This document shows, piece by piece, positions 1 to 8,933 of a stretch of 64,000 nt of DNA (the stretch's first letter is position 1; every line of letters starts with the position of its first letter). The notes below the pieces were generated by a model that had not been told where the DNA came from, ran no database searches, and worked only from the letters and a program-made list of their open reading frames with translations. A program made the position numbers and the translations under genes. The DNA lies in contig QAYZ01000016.1 in NCBI GenBank assembly GCA_003054655.1, positions 1,178,001 through 1,242,000 on the forward strand, in the 5' to 3' direction. Origin of the DNA: Spartobacteria bacterium LR76. GTDB lineage: Bacteria > Verrucomicrobiota > Verrucomicrobiia > Chthoniobacterales > Terrimicrobiaceae.

Positions 1-220
1 CCTGCGCCCGGAGGATCTTGTACCGCTCAGGCCCGAGCTGCTTCAGCCATTCCTCATCGGTCTTTTTCACCGTGGGGACGGATTTCGGAGGTAAAGGCTG
101 CCCATTTTCGTCGGCAAGCGAGACGGTGACCTGATCGGGGAGAGAGTCGGAAATGCTGGAAGACATGGCGGAAAAAAGTGGGGTTAGGCTCAAGATTATC
201 GCCGCGAAGGCCTTGGTCAT
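1..220 (-). CDS. msrB: peptide-methionine (R)-S-oxide reductase MsrB (partial, N-terminus)
   Basis: The minus strand encodes a protein running off the left edge. It opens with a hydrophobic stretch ending in FSA that looks like a signal peptide (about residues 1-18), so a periplasmic location is likely. After a short linker it reads KTDEEWLKQLGPERYKILRAQ, which matches the conserved start of MsrB, the enzyme that reduces the R-sulfoxide of oxidised methionine. The catalytic Cys and zinc-binding Cys pairs would lie outside the window and cannot be checked. I chose the ATG at 220 because it gives the signal peptide; a second in-frame ATG at 166 would give a cytoplasmic form. It is divergent from plsY. 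Confidence 0.8.
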   Translation of the reverse strand, partial: MTKAFAAIILSLTPLFSAMSSSISDSLPDQVTVSLADENGQPLPPKSVPTVKKTDEEWLKQLGPERYKILRAQ

Positions 221-279
221 ACGAAAAGGTGCATCATTTTTGCTTGAGAGCAACCGCCCATCCATCCATTTACCACCCG

Positions 280-924
280 ATGCTTTGGATCTTGCTACTC
301 AGCACCATAGTGGGTGCATACCTGCTGGGGTCGATACCCAGCGGCTTTCTTGTAGGCCGCGCCCGAGGAGTCGACCTCCGCAAGGAGGGGAGCGGAAACA
401 TCGGTGCCACCAATGCGCTGCGGGTGCTCGGAAAGAAATGGGGCTATCTCGTTTTTGCCGCCGATGCCTTCAAGGGCTTTGTCGCCACGGCCGGCACGGT
501 TGCCATCGTGGAGTCGATCGCTCCCGTCTACGCCATTCCCATGGGCGTGGTGGCGGCGGCCTTTTGTGTGGCAGGGCACAATTTCCCCGTCTGGCTGAAC
601 TTTGAGGGAGGCAAAGGCATCGCGACTTCCGCCGGAGTGATGCTCGGGCTTTTCCCGATCATGGTCTTCGTCAGCGGCCTCATGGTGTGGGTCGTGCTGT
701 TTTTCGTCACCCGGTACGTGTCAGTGGCCTCGATCGGTGCGGCGATCACCCTGCCGACGGCTTCCGCCGTGCTGACTTTGATGGGGCATTGCGACTGGCT
801 GCGCGTCTCCGTCGCCGGGGTGCTTTGCCTCATGGCCCTCTGGCGTCACCGGCCGAATATCCAAAGACTTTTGGCCGGAACGGAGAAAAAGTTCGAAAAG
901 AAGCGCCCCAGCCCTCAAACCTGA
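280..924 (+). CDS. plsY: glycerol-3-phosphate acyltransferase PlsY
   Basis: This 214-residue integral membrane protein transfers an acyl group from acyl-phosphate to glycerol-3-phosphate, the first step of phospholipid synthesis. PlsY motifs are visible: [12 protein letters not shown] near the N-terminus, then [12 protein letters not shown], then [21 protein letters not shown]. About five hydrophobic segments are present and the length fits the family. I chose the ATG at 280 because the reading frame upstream (from 178) has no family similarity. It lies 11 bases before gpsA, which makes glycerol-3-phosphate, so the two form a logical operon. The lysine-rich C-terminal tail is ordinary. Confidence 0.93.
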   Translation: MLWILLLSTIVGAYLLGSIPSGFLVGRARGVDLRKEGSGNIGATNALRVLGKKWGYLVFAADAFKGFVATAGTVAIVESIAPVYAIPMGVVAAAFCVAGHNFPVWLNFEGGKGIATSAGVMLGLFPIMVFVSGLMVWVVLFFVTRYVSVASIGAAITLPTASAVLTLMGHCDWLRVSVAGVLCLMALWRHRPNIQRLLAGTEKKFEKKRPSPQT

Positions 925-935
925 CGAGGTTCACG

Positions 936-1952
936 ATGTACAAAAAGATTTCCATCATTGGAGCAGGTGGCTGGGGCACGGCTCTGGCACTCCTTCTCGC
1001 GGAAAACCGCACTGCGGTTCGCCTCTGGGCGCACAATCCCGAGGTGACCAAGGAACTGGTTTCCCAGCGGACCAATGAGGACTATCTGCCGGGAGTGCGG
1101 CTCCCTCCCAATGTTTACGCCACGGGGAATCTGGCCGACACGCTCGATGCCGACCTGATGCTGCTCGTGCCGCCTTCCAAGGCGCTGCGCGAGGTGTGCG
1201 GCAAACTCGCCGCCCTCGGAGTGCCAAAGGAAGCCGTCATCGTCTCCTGCACGAAGGGGCTGGAGCACGATACGGGCAAGCTGATGAGCGAGATCGTCGA
1301 GGAGATCCTCCCGGAGAATCCCGTGGCGGTGCTCTCGGGCCCCAATCACGCCGAGGAGGTCGCCCAGCGCATCCCGGCAGCGGGCGTCCTGGGATCAAAG
1401 TCCCCCGCGCTGCTCGAGCCGCTTCAGCGTGTCTTTTCCCTGCCCACCTTCCGCGCCTACACCAGTGACGACGTGATGGGCATCCAGCTCGGCGGAGCCT
1501 TGAAAAACATCTTCGCCATCGGAGCGGGGGTTTCCGACGGTTTCAACATGGGTGACAATGCCAAGGCGGGTCTCGTCACGCGCGCCCTCGCTGAGATGAT
1601 GCGGCTCGGCATCGCCATGGGCGGACGCCGCGAGACGTTTTTCGGCCTCAGCGGCGTGGGTGATCTCATGGTCACCTGCTTCAGCCGTCACAGCCGCAAC
1701 CGCAAGGTCGGCGAGCGCCTCGGCCGGGGAGAATCCCCCGCCCAGATCCAGGAATCCATGCAAATGGTGGCGGAGGGAATACCGACTGCGCTCAGCGCCT
1801 GGCAGGTGGCGCAGAAGATGGGCATCGAGGCCCCGATCACCTACGAGATTTACTCCGTGCTTTACGAGAACAAGCCGCCTCATGAGGCGATGTGGGGCCT
1901 GCTGGGTCGTCCTCCCAAGCCGGAGTCCGACCGGGATCACCGCCAGGGATAA
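936..1952 (+). CDS. gpsA: NAD(P)H-dependent glycerol-3-phosphate dehydrogenase GpsA
   Basis: This 338-residue enzyme reduces dihydroxyacetone phosphate to sn-glycerol-3-phosphate, the substrate of the PlsY encoded just upstream. The Rossmann motif GAGGWGTALA is at residues 8-17. The family signatures LSGPNHAEEV, the catalytic-lysine region GGALKNIFAIGAG, and GLSGVGDLMVTCFSRHSRNR follow in the expected order. The length is typical. The start ATG at 936 is directly before the nucleotide-binding strand (MYKKISIIGAGG). Its stop codon is three bases from the stop of the convergent gene on the other strand. Confidence 0.96.
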   Translation: MYKKISIIGAGGWGTALALLLAENRTAVRLWAHNPEVTKELVSQRTNEDYLPGVRLPPNVYATGNLADTLDADLMLLVPPSKALREVCGKLAALGVPKEAVIVSCTKGLEHDTGKLMSEIVEEILPENPVAVLSGPNHAEEVAQRIPAAGVLGSKSPALLEPLQRVFSLPTFRAYTSDDVMGIQLGGALKNIFAIGAGVSDGFNMGDNAKAGLVTRALAEMMRLGIAMGGRRETFFGLSGVGDLMVTCFSRHSRNRKVGERLGRGESPAQIQESMQMVAEGIPTALSAWQVAQKMGIEAPITYEIYSVLYENKPPHEAMWGLLGRPPKPESDRDHRQG

Positions 1953-1955
1953 CCG

Positions 1956-2354
1956 TCAGCTTCCCGCAACGAAGTTCCGCCAGGAACCGAGGCTCGTGAT
2001 TTCCTGAGCACCGGCAACGGCGTACTCCTCGCAGAGGAAACCCTTGACGAAGACGCCGGAGGCAAGCTTGACGTTGCCGATCACCAAGGGTGACGGGACA
2101 GCCGCCACGAAGCGGCCAAAACTGGTGAAATTCAGATTCCATATCTCGATCTCGATGGAGCTGCCATTCTGAGATGAGCGCACGAGTCCCGGCTTGGGCG
2201 GGGTCGTTCCCGGAAGAGCGTAAAGCCGATACTCCGGCGCGGTGACAGTTTGCTCGGCAAACTGGGCTCCCAGCTCCAGGAGCTGGTGATTGAGTGGCAA
2301 ACCTCGCAAATGGGCTCCCACTACACCGAGCCGTACCGTTTCAGAGTCGTGCAT
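1956..2354 (-). CDS. stand-alone allophanate-hydrolase C-terminal-like domain protein
   Basis: This 132-residue protein resembles the C-terminal domain of allophanate hydrolase (AtzF), which is normally fused behind an amidase domain. Shared-looking features are the start VRLGVVGAHLRGLPLNHQL, the segment EYRLYALPG, and the C-terminal FGRFVAAVPSPLVIGNVKL followed by VKGFLCE. No amidase domain is nearby, so it is a single-domain protein. In the fused enzyme this domain aids a decarboxylation step; whether this protein does so is unknown. The ATG at 2354 gives the compact domain. It is convergent with gpsA and divergent from the sensor kinase gene. Confidence 0.7.
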   Translation of the reverse strand: MHDSETVRLGVVGAHLRGLPLNHQLLELGAQFAEQTVTAPEYRLYALPGTTPPKPGLVRSSQNGSSIEIEIWNLNFTSFGRFVAAVPSPLVIGNVKLASGVFVKGFLCEEYAVAGAQEITSLGSWRNFVAGS

Positions 2355-2486
2355 GATATTTAATTTACTTATAATCGCAGGATAGCAACTTGGCGAGCGC
2401 GGTACGGAAAAAGATTTCGACTTGTTCCCGTGCGACCGTTCCGTAAGGTTGCGCGACGCAGGCGAAGCCGTCTGCAACGACCTGAC

Positions 2487-4994
2487 ATGCAACGCTCCCT
2501 CCGCACCAACGTCGTCCTTTGGTTCCTCTTCGTGGCGTTTGCGGTCGCGGGAGCGGGTCTGGTCGGCTTCAAGCGACTGTCGAATTACATCCGCCACGAA
2601 GCCGAGGAGCAGATGGTGGCCAAGATGGATCACGTCGACGACGTGCTGGATGCCATCAACCGCATCTACCTCGAGCTGGTGCATTCCTCCATGCGTTTGC
2701 TGAAGCTGCTCGGCTCCGAGATGGGGGCCGCCCACTGGATGCAAACGCCGCAGGGGCCGCGTCTTGCCTTTGGCAATCACCTCGTCGGCATGGACTCCTC
2801 GCTGGTCGACAAGGTGCGGGCCATCATGGGCGGGACCGCCACCATCTTTGAAAGACGCGGCAGTGAGTTTGTCCGGATCAGCACCAATATCCTGCATAAG
2901 AACGGTACCCGGGCCACCGGCACCGTCCTCGATCCCACCGGCCCGGTGATCGAGGCGATCCTCAAGGGACAGAGCTTTTTCGGTGTCACAGAGATCCTGG
3001 GGAAACCCTACATCACCGGGTATGAGCCAATACGATCGGAAAACGGCGAGATCATCGGCATCTACTATGTCGGGTACGCTCTCGAAACGCTGTCGACGAT
3101 CCGCGACGCGCTGGAGACCCGGGGAGTGCTCGAGAATGGATTCTTCGCCCTGCTCGATCACGACGACGAGGTGGTCTTTCACACGCAAAACGTAGAGGGC
3201 GAAGACGTCGCTGCGCTCGCGAGGCGGGTCGCCAAGCAGGAGCGGCTTTCCTCCCAATGGCATGTCCGTGTCGCGACCTTTCAGCCATGGGATTACGATG
3301 TAGTGGCGGCCATGTATCTGCCGGATGTCTCGGCCCGCACGATCTCCATCATCTGGCAGGTTTACGGTCTGGCCAGCGCGATCATTCTCGGCGTATTGAT
3401 CGTCTCCTTCTGGCTGGCCTCCCGGCTCTCCGACGCCCTCACCCAGACCGAAGCCAGCAGGCAGGAGGCGTTGCAGGCGCGCGACTCGGCAGAATCCGCC
3501 AACCGCACGAAAAGCACCTTCCTGGCCAATATGAGCCATGAGCTCCGCACGCCCATGAATGCCATCATCGGCTACAGCGAAATGCTGATCGAGGAGGCGG
3601 AGGACATGGAGCTGAAGGAGTTCACCCCCGACCTGCAAAAGATCCGGGGAGCAGGCAAGCACCTGCTCGCGCTGATCAACGACATCCTCGACCTTTCCAA
3701 GATCGAGGCGGGAAAGATGACTCTCTTTCTCGAGGATTTTGCCGTGGCTGGAATGGTCAAGGATGTGGTGGCCACCATACAGCCGCTGATCGAGAAGAAT
3801 GGAAACTCGCTCGATCTCGATATTGCCAGCGAATGCGGGGTCATTCATACCGACCTGACCAAGGTCCGGCAGACGCTTTTCAATCTGCTGAGCAATGCGG
3901 CGAAGTTTACGGAGAATGGCCGGATATCCCTGACCGTCCGCCGGACTCCCGGCCCCGAGGAGCGCATCCTCTTTACCGTAGCCGATACGGGTATCGGCAT
4001 GACGGCGGAGCAGCTCGGCAGGCTCTTTCAGGCCTTCAGCCAGGCGGATGCGTCAACGACCCGCAAATATGGCGGCACGGGTCTCGGCCTCGTCATCAGC
4101 CGCAAGTTTTGCAGCATGCTCGGGGGAGACATTCGCGTGACGAGCGAGCCGGGCAAGGGCACGGAGTTCACCGTCGACCTGCCAGTCTCCGCCCCCATGG
4201 TGCCGCAGGAATTTGCCGCTCCGGGCGCAGCCGCCTCCCCGAAAAAAGCCCCGCAGCAGCAAAATGTGCTCATCGTGGATGACGACCAGGATTCCGCAGA
4301 GATCCTGAAACGGACCCTGGAGAAATCCGGGTATTCCGTGGTCGTCGCCCATAGCGGGACGGAGGCTCTTGAGGTTGTGCAAAAGCAGGCCCCGATCGCC
4401 ATCACGCTCGATGTGATGATGCCGGGCATGGATGGCTGGTCGGTCCTGAGCAAATTGAAATCCGACCCGGCGACAAGCTCCATCCCGGTCATCATGGTAA
4501 CGATGCTCCAGGATCGGAATCTGGGCTTCAGCCTGGGTGCGTCGGAGTTCCTGACCAAGCCGGTCAATCAGGAGCAGCTCCGCCAGGTGCTGCTGAAGCT
4601 GGGAGGGCACCCAAAGGACTACATCCTCGTCGTGGAGGACGAGGAGAGCAACCGGACCTTGATCGGCAGAATCCTCGAAAAGGAAAAAATCCGCTACCAG
4701 GAGGCCGCAAACGGGCGCGAGGCGCTCGACCTGATCGCGCAGGAGAAGCCAGCCCTGATCCTGCTCGACCTGATGATGCCGGTGATGGATGGCTTCGAGT
4801 TTCTCGAGCTTCTGCGCAAAGACCCCGCCCACGCCAGCATCCCCGTCGTCGTGATTACCGCCAAGGACCTCAGCCCGGAAGAACGGGCCCAGTTGGCCGG
4901 TCGGGTGAATGCCATCCTGCAGAAAGGTGCCGTCAATCGGGAGAAACTCCTCCGAGACATCACTGCGATGCTGGAAGCCTCGCGCAAGAACTAA
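2487..4994 (+). CDS. membrane hybrid histidine kinase with Cache-like sensor and two receivers
   Basis: This protein of about 835 residues has a transmembrane helix at about 6-27, an extracytoplasmic Cache-like sensor with the signature GIYYVGY before residue 220, and a second helix at about 288-312. Then come a short coiled linker, a HisKA domain with phospho-accepting His351 (NMSHELRTPMN), and an ATPase with an N box (NLLSNAAKFTENG) and G boxes (DTGIGM, GGTGLGL). Two receivers follow, with Asp in LDVMMPG (about 641) and LLDLMMP (about 761). No DNA-binding output is present, so it probably signals through the next two genes by phosphotransfer. An in-frame ATG at 2430 is possible but would add a very basic extension before the first helix. 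Confidence 0.92.
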   Translation: MQRSLRTNVVLWFLFVAFAVAGAGLVGFKRLSNYIRHEAEEQMVAKMDHVDDVLDAINRIYLELVHSSMRLLKLLGSEMGAAHWMQTPQGPRLAFGNHLVGMDSSLVDKVRAIMGGTATIFERRGSEFVRISTNILHKNGTRATGTVLDPTGPVIEAILKGQSFFGVTEILGKPYITGYEPIRSENGEIIGIYYVGYALETLSTIRDALETRGVLENGFFALLDHDDEVVFHTQNVEGEDVAALARRVAKQERLSSQWHVRVATFQPWDYDVVAAMYLPDVSARTISIIWQVYGLASAIILGVLIVSFWLASRLSDALTQTEASRQEALQARDSAESANRTKSTFLANMSHELRTPMNAIIGYSEMLIEEAEDMELKEFTPDLQKIRGAGKHLLALINDILDLSKIEAGKMTLFLEDFAVAGMVKDVVATIQPLIEKNGNSLDLDIASECGVIHTDLTKVRQTLFNLLSNAAKFTENGRISLTVRRTPGPEERILFTVADTGIGMTAEQLGRLFQAFSQADASTTRKYGGTGLGLVISRKFCSMLGGDIRVTSEPGKGTEFTVDLPVSAPMVPQEFAAPGAAASPKKAPQQQNVLIVDDDQDSAEILKRTLEKSGYSVVVAHSGTEALEVVQKQAPIAITLDVMMPGMDGWSVLSKLKSDPATSSIPVIMVTMLQDRNLGFSLGASEFLTKPVNQEQLRQVLLKLGGHPKDYILVVEDEESNRTLIGRILEKEKIRYQEAANGREALDLIAQEKPALILLDLMMPVMDGFEFLELLRKDPAHASIPVVVITAKDLSPEERAQLAGRVNAILQKGAVNREKLLRDITAMLEASRKN

Positions 4995-5011
4995 TACTTT
5001 AAGACGTACAT

Positions 5012-5401
5012 ATGGCCAAGATCCTCCTCGTGGAAGATAACGAACTCAACCGCGACATGCTTTCCCGCCGGCTCTCCCGCCGCGGCTATGAAGTCCTCAT
5101 CGCGGTCGATGGTGAGGAAGGCATCACGCAGGCGACGGACGCTTCACCTGATGTCATCCTGATGGACATGAGCCTGCCAAAAGTCGATGGCTGGGAAGCG
5201 ACGCGCCAGATCAAGGCAAATGCCGCCACCGCCGGCATACCGGTCATAGCGCTGACCGCTCATGCCATGGCCGGGGACCGCGAGCAGGCGCTGGCCGCGG
5301 GTTGCGATGACTATGATACCAAGCCGATCGAACTCGACCGGCTGCTGGCCAAGATCGAGGCGCAACTGACCCGCGCGGGCAAGGCTGCCCCGGCGAAATA
5401 A
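5012..5401 (+). CDS. single-domain response regulator (CheY/DivK-like receiver)
   Basis: This 129-residue protein is one receiver domain. The acidic pair is in VEDNELN near residue 8, the phospho-acceptor Asp in LMDMSLPKVDG at about 52, the Thr in IALTAHA at about 82, and the Lys in YDTKPIE at about 105. There is no output domain, so it probably relays phosphate or acts through protein contacts. It starts 17 bases after the hybrid kinase and ends one base before the phosphatase gene, so the three are almost certainly co-transcribed. The EDNELNRDML and KVDGWEATR patterns are common in receivers that work with hybrid kinases. Confidence 0.93.
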   Translation: MAKILLVEDNELNRDMLSRRLSRRGYEVLIAVDGEEGITQATDASPDVILMDMSLPKVDGWEATRQIKANAATAGIPVIALTAHAMAGDREQALAAGCDDYDTKPIELDRLLAKIEAQLTRAGKAAPAK

Positions 5402-5402
5402 A

Positions 5403-6833
5403 ATGCCTGAGTTTGACAAAGCATCGCTGTCGAAGCTCCGGCACGACCTGCGCACCCCGATCAATCATATCATCGGGTACGGCGAGCTATTGCGCGAGGA
5501 TCTCCAGGACCGGGGCATCACGGAGCTCAGCGACCTCCAGCGCATCGAGGATGCCGCCCGTCGCCTGCTGGAGATGATCACGGAATCTCTCAGCGACGAT
5601 GCCCCCTCCCCGCGCCCGGCGGCTATTCCCCAGGCTGAGGACGAGTCTATACCTCACAGTGCTTTCACGCCGCCCGCCATCACGGGTCATCTCCTCATCG
5701 TCGACGACAACGCGGAAAACAGCCATCTGCTGGCCCGCACATTGGAACGCCAGGGGCATCGCACCAGCGAAGTGCAGAACGGTCTGGAAGCGCTCGCCTT
5801 GCTCGCGGAAAAACCTTTCGACGTCGTGCTCCTCGATGTCCTGATGCCGGAACTCGACGGGTACGAGACGCTGGGACGGATCAAGGCCGATCCGAAGCTC
5901 CGCCACATCCCGGTCATTATGATTTCAGCTCTGGATGAGCTCACAAGCGTCGTCCGCTGCATCGAGGCCGGAGCTGAGGATTACCTTCCCAAGCCCTTCG
6001 ACCCCACGCTGCTGCGCGCCCGGGTCGGTGCCTGTCTTGAGAAAAAGCGCTTCCGCGACCAGGAACAAGCCTACCTCCAGCAGATCGACGAGACTCGCAA
6101 ACGTCTGCAAGCCGAGCTTCAGGAGGCCGCTCGCTACGTCACAAGCATCCTGCCTGAGCCAACGGACGAGCCCTTCCGGATTCGCTGGGCCTATAATCCC
6201 TCGACCGAGCTCGGCGGCGATTCCTTCGGTTATCACTGGATCGACGAGGACCACTTTGCCATCTACCTGCTCGACGTATGCGGACATGGTGTCGGCGCCG
6301 CCTTGTTGTCCGTGGCTGCCATCAATGTGATGCGCACGATGTCGCTTCAGAATGTCGACTTCCGCGAACCTGCCGAGGTGCTCCGCGGCCTGAACGACAC
6401 GTTTCCGATGGAGCGGCACAACAACATGTACTTCACCATCTGGTATGGAGTGTATCACAAGGGCACCGGCCGCCTGCGCCATACCTCCGGAGGCCATCCT
6501 CCCGCCGTCCTTTTCTTGCCGAATGAAGAAGCGCCTTGCCTGCTGCGTTCGCCCGGGATGCTGATCGGAGCAATGCCAGGGGCGACGTTTCACAGCGAGG
6601 ACACGCAGTTGCCAGCAGGTTCGCGGCTCTGCGTCTTCTGCGATGGCGCGTATGAGATCCGGCGAGAGAAGGAGGAGATGCTGGATTTTGAGGAGGAATT
6701 CCTCCCCTATCTGAACGCCCATCGCGACAGCGAAAAGCTTCCGGAAGAGCTCCTCGAGTGGATTCGAAGTTTCAGCCGCCAGGAAGCCCTGGACGACGAC
6801 TACTCCTTTCTCACCATCGACTTTCCCGCCTAG
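5403..6833 (+). CDS. DHp-like/receiver/PP2C (SpoIIE-type) phosphatase
   Basis: This 476-residue protein begins with a HisKA-like helix (LRHDLRTPINHIIGYGELL) containing a His at about residue 14, but no kinase ATPase domain follows. A receiver spans about 96-210 with Asp in LLDVLMPELDG and Lys in LPKPFDP. After a coiled segment, a PP2C-type SpoIIE/RsbU phosphatase domain runs from about 255 to the end; metal-binding motifs are visible in ELGGDSFGYHW, LLDVCGHGVGAAL and FCDGAYEIR. Such proteins usually dephosphorylate STAS-domain antagonists. The neighbouring convergent gene encodes a STAS protein, with stop codons overlapping by four bases. The orphan phospho-acceptor helix may dock the upstream kinase. 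Confidence 0.9.
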   Translation: MPEFDKASLSKLRHDLRTPINHIIGYGELLREDLQDRGITELSDLQRIEDAARRLLEMITESLSDDAPSPRPAAIPQAEDESIPHSAFTPPAITGHLLIVDDNAENSHLLARTLERQGHRTSEVQNGLEALALLAEKPFDVVLLDVLMPELDGYETLGRIKADPKLRHIPVIMISALDELTSVVRCIEAGAEDYLPKPFDPTLLRARVGACLEKKRFRDQEQAYLQQIDETRKRLQAELQEAARYVTSILPEPTDEPFRIRWAYNPSTELGGDSFGYHWIDEDHFAIYLLDVCGHGVGAALLSVAAINVMRTMSLQNVDFREPAEVLRGLNDTFPMERHNNMYFTIWYGVYHKGTGRLRHTSGGHPPAVLFLPNEEAPCLLRSPGMLIGAMPGATFHSEDTQLPAGSRLCVFCDGAYEIRREKEEMLDFEEEFLPYLNAHRDSEKLPEELLEWIRSFSRQEALDDDYSFLTIDFPA

Positions 6834-8116
6834 GCGGATTGGGAAGAGTCAGGGCGAAAGTCCTCCACATAGACGACGCCGATCAAGGCCCACTGGATCG
6901 TCGTCCGGTCGAAAAGATGCCGCATGTCGACGAAGTCCCCCTCGTTTACGATATTCTGGACCTCCCGCTCGAGGCTCCACGGTTTCTCTCCCAGCGGAAA
7001 AGGTCGGAAACACACGCCGTGATTGTGGAGTTTCAGCCCGGTGGAATCCGCATTGCCGGGGTTGATGTAGAAAGCGGAGTTGAGGTACTCGGCATCGAAG
7101 ACCGAGAGATCAGCCGACTGATCGACGCCGATGCCGCAGATCAGGGCGGAGACATCGCGTAATCGCGGCGTTTGATCGTACTCGAACCACTGTTCGTAAT
7201 TCTCCGGGTCGGTGATGAGTTTTCCGTTTTCGGGAGCATTTGCGGCGATGGGAGATTTTACGACTCCGCAGCCGTAAAGCTCCCCCACCTCGGCCCGCAT
7301 GGCGAGGCCAATGGCACCGCGAAAGTCCGGCCGGCGCTCCCTCGCGATAGCCATCAGCGATTCGTAGATCTCCGCCAGCGTTGCTCCCTTGTCCGCAGCC
7401 GCCTCGAACTCCACGTAATCGTTGAAATCGCCCGCGAGCGAAACATTAAAGCCAGTGCGTATCAGCACGCTGTCGCTGTCCTGCCGGGGAACCAGGAAAT
7501 CCGGGGTGTCGTTGCCATCCGTCGGCAACCAGACCATGGTGCCGCCGATGGTGATCATTTCCCCGAGCAAAGGCAGGACGTCCTCGTCGCTGGGGCCGAG
7601 GGCACCCAGGCCGATCGAGTATTCCTTGGAGGAGAATTTCTTGCCCACCATGAGAGCCGGGGTGACACGCGAAGCCAGCACGTTGCCGATGTCCCCCAAT
7701 ACCTCGATGGAACCGAGGCATTCCGCTCCACGATGACAAACAAATCGACCGACCGGACGATGGAAGACCGCGTTTCTTTCCCCGAGCTCCAGAAAGGCCC
7801 GCGTGACCGTTTCTTCGATGGTGAAAAACTGGTCGAGTCCCGAAACCTTTAGGACGTCGCGGCAATAGGGCTGCACCTCGGCCAGGACGAGCTTTCCTCC
7901 CTGGGACTGGAGATTCTTTTGCAGAGCGACAAACAGCCGTATCCCCGCACTGCTCAGGTACGGCACGCCACCCAGGTCGATGACCACGGCGGACTTGTAA
8001 TCGATCGCTTGAAAAGAGGGTTCGGCCACGTCGGCCCCATGGGCATCCAGCCGCCCCACGAGGCGCAGCAGCGAAACAGAACCTACTTTTTCCGTGGAGA
8101 TAACGAGGTCAGACAC
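6830..8116 (-). CDS. STAS-domain protein with large uncharacterised C-terminal region
   Basis: Residues 1-110 of this 428-residue protein form a STAS domain like anti-sigma-factor antagonists (RsbV type), including LVGRLDAHG and the loop VPYLSSAGIRLF, where a Ser would be the phosphorylation site. The remaining 310 residues are soluble, without membrane segments, and I do not recognise them. They include GLGALGPSDEDVLPLLGEM and a C-terminal segment rich in Asp and aromatic residues. The gene is tail-to-tail with the PP2C phosphatase gene, which suggests the phosphatase acts on it. No RsbW-like kinase is visible in the window, so the classical partner switch is incomplete here. Confidence 0.8.
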   Translation of the reverse strand: MSDLVISTEKVGSVSLLRLVGRLDAHGADVAEPSFQAIDYKSAVVIDLGGVPYLSSAGIRLFVALQKNLQSQGGKLVLAEVQPYCRDVLKVSGLDQFFTIEETVTRAFLELGERNAVFHRPVGRFVCHRGAECLGSIEVLGDIGNVLASRVTPALMVGKKFSSKEYSIGLGALGPSDEDVLPLLGEMITIGGTMVWLPTDGNDTPDFLVPRQDSDSVLIRTGFNVSLAGDFNDYVEFEAAADKGATLAEIYESLMAIARERRPDFRGAIGLAMRAEVGELYGCGVVKSPIAANAPENGKLITDPENYEQWFEYDQTPRLRDVSALICGIGVDQSADLSVFDAEYLNSAFYINPGNADSTGLKLHNHGVCFRPFPLGEKPWSLEREVQNIVNEGDFVDMRHLFDRTTIQWALIGVVYVEDFRPDSSQSA

Positions 8117-8161
8117 GCGGGCACGATGGAGGCCCGGATGCCAGGTGTCAATCGCACCCGG

Positions 8162-8407
8162 CTAAAGCTTTTCGTAAACGCCTTTGTCCCGCTTTTCGTA
8201 GACGGCAAATCCCGCCTTCTTGGCGTCGGTAACCGAGAGCGGCTTGGAGATCGCGGGTGTGTTGACCGACGAGATCATTTTTTTTACCGGACCACGACAG
8301 ACGGGGCACTGCGTGAGGGCAGGGCGAGACACTGGGCGTCGAAGCTCAAAACCCTTGCGGCAAACCGGACAACCGTCCTCAACAGCCACGTATTCGTAGA
8401 TCGGCAT
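8162..8407 (-). CDS. FmdB-like zinc-ribbon protein
   Basis: This 81-residue protein starts MPIYEYVA, the hallmark of the FmdB zinc-ribbon family, and carries two CPVC knuckles (about residues 12-15 and 34-37) suitable for one zinc ion. The ATG at 8407 was chosen because that motif is the family N-terminus; an upstream in-frame start would add an unrelated extension. The function of the family is poorly defined despite the old regulatory name. It lies downstream of rpsN, from which it is separated by a hairpin that probably terminates rpsN transcription. Confidence 0.85.
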   Translation of the reverse strand: MPIYEYVAVEDGCPVCRKGFELRRPVSRPALTQCPVCRGPVKKMISSVNTPAISKPLSVTDAKKAGFAVYEKRDKGVYEKL

Positions 8408-8441
8408 GCGAGTACCATGGCATATCCCAGCGGGAGATGCA

Positions 8442-8480
8442 GGCAAAATGAAAACGCCACCCGGCCAGTGCCTGGTGGCG
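8442..8480 (-). terminator. probable rho-independent terminator of rpsN
   Basis: On the minus strand, downstream of the rpsN stop, a 7-bp stem (CGCCACC with GGTGGCG, 8455-8480) is followed by TTTTCATTTT at 8445-8454. This is the classical hairpin plus T-tract layout. Confidence 0.8.
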
Positions 8481-8504
8481 TTTCGAAAAGGGAACTGTCT
8501 TTGA

Positions 8505-8774
8505 CTACCAGCTCGACTTGGTCACTCCGGGGATCATGCCGGAGGAGGCCAGTTCGCGGAAGGTGATGCGGGAGATTTTGAAGCGGCGCATGTAGGCGCG
8601 GCGACGTCCGCTCACCAGGCAGCGATTGACCAGACGGGTCGGGCTGGCATCACGCGGCAGTTGGGAAAGCGAGGCGTAATCGCCCTTCGCCTTGAGCTCT
8701 GCTCGGAGCTCGGCGTACTTCTCAACTGTCTTGCGCTTGCGGCTGTCGCGCTCATGCCATGATTTCTTTGCCAT
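8505..8774 (-). CDS. rpsN: 30S ribosomal protein S14
   Basis: This 89-residue basic protein is the longer, zinc-independent form of ribosomal protein S14. It reads [20 protein letters not shown] at the start and has the conserved core [12 protein letters not shown], then [22 protein letters not shown] and the end [11 protein letters not shown]. It contains a single Cys, so no CxxC zinc motifs. The start at 8774 matches the conserved N-terminus; upstream in-frame sequence is not S14-like. It is a solitary rpsN outside the main ribosomal protein operon, and a hairpin terminator follows it. Confidence 0.96.
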   Translation of the reverse strand: MAKKSWHERDSRKRKTVEKYAELRAELKAKGDYASLSQLPRDASPTRLVNRCLVSGRRRAYMRRFKISRITFRELASSGMIPGVTKSSW

Positions 8775-8933
8775 AAGGGTGAACGCCCAAAGTATCGAAA
8801 GCCGCAAACTTGGCAAGACCTTTTCTCCAACTCTTTCTTGCCCGCATGGACTCAATTTTATGATCAGGCACCCTCCTCCTTTCCTCCGGCCAGCCTTCGC
8901 GCGGCCCTGGGGAACCCTCGGAAGGAGCGGATC

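Noticed and set aside
1956-3848. Very long minus-strand open frame antisense to the sensor kinase
   Set aside because: Only its last 132 residues look like a protein family; the rest mirrors the kinase gene on the opposite strand.
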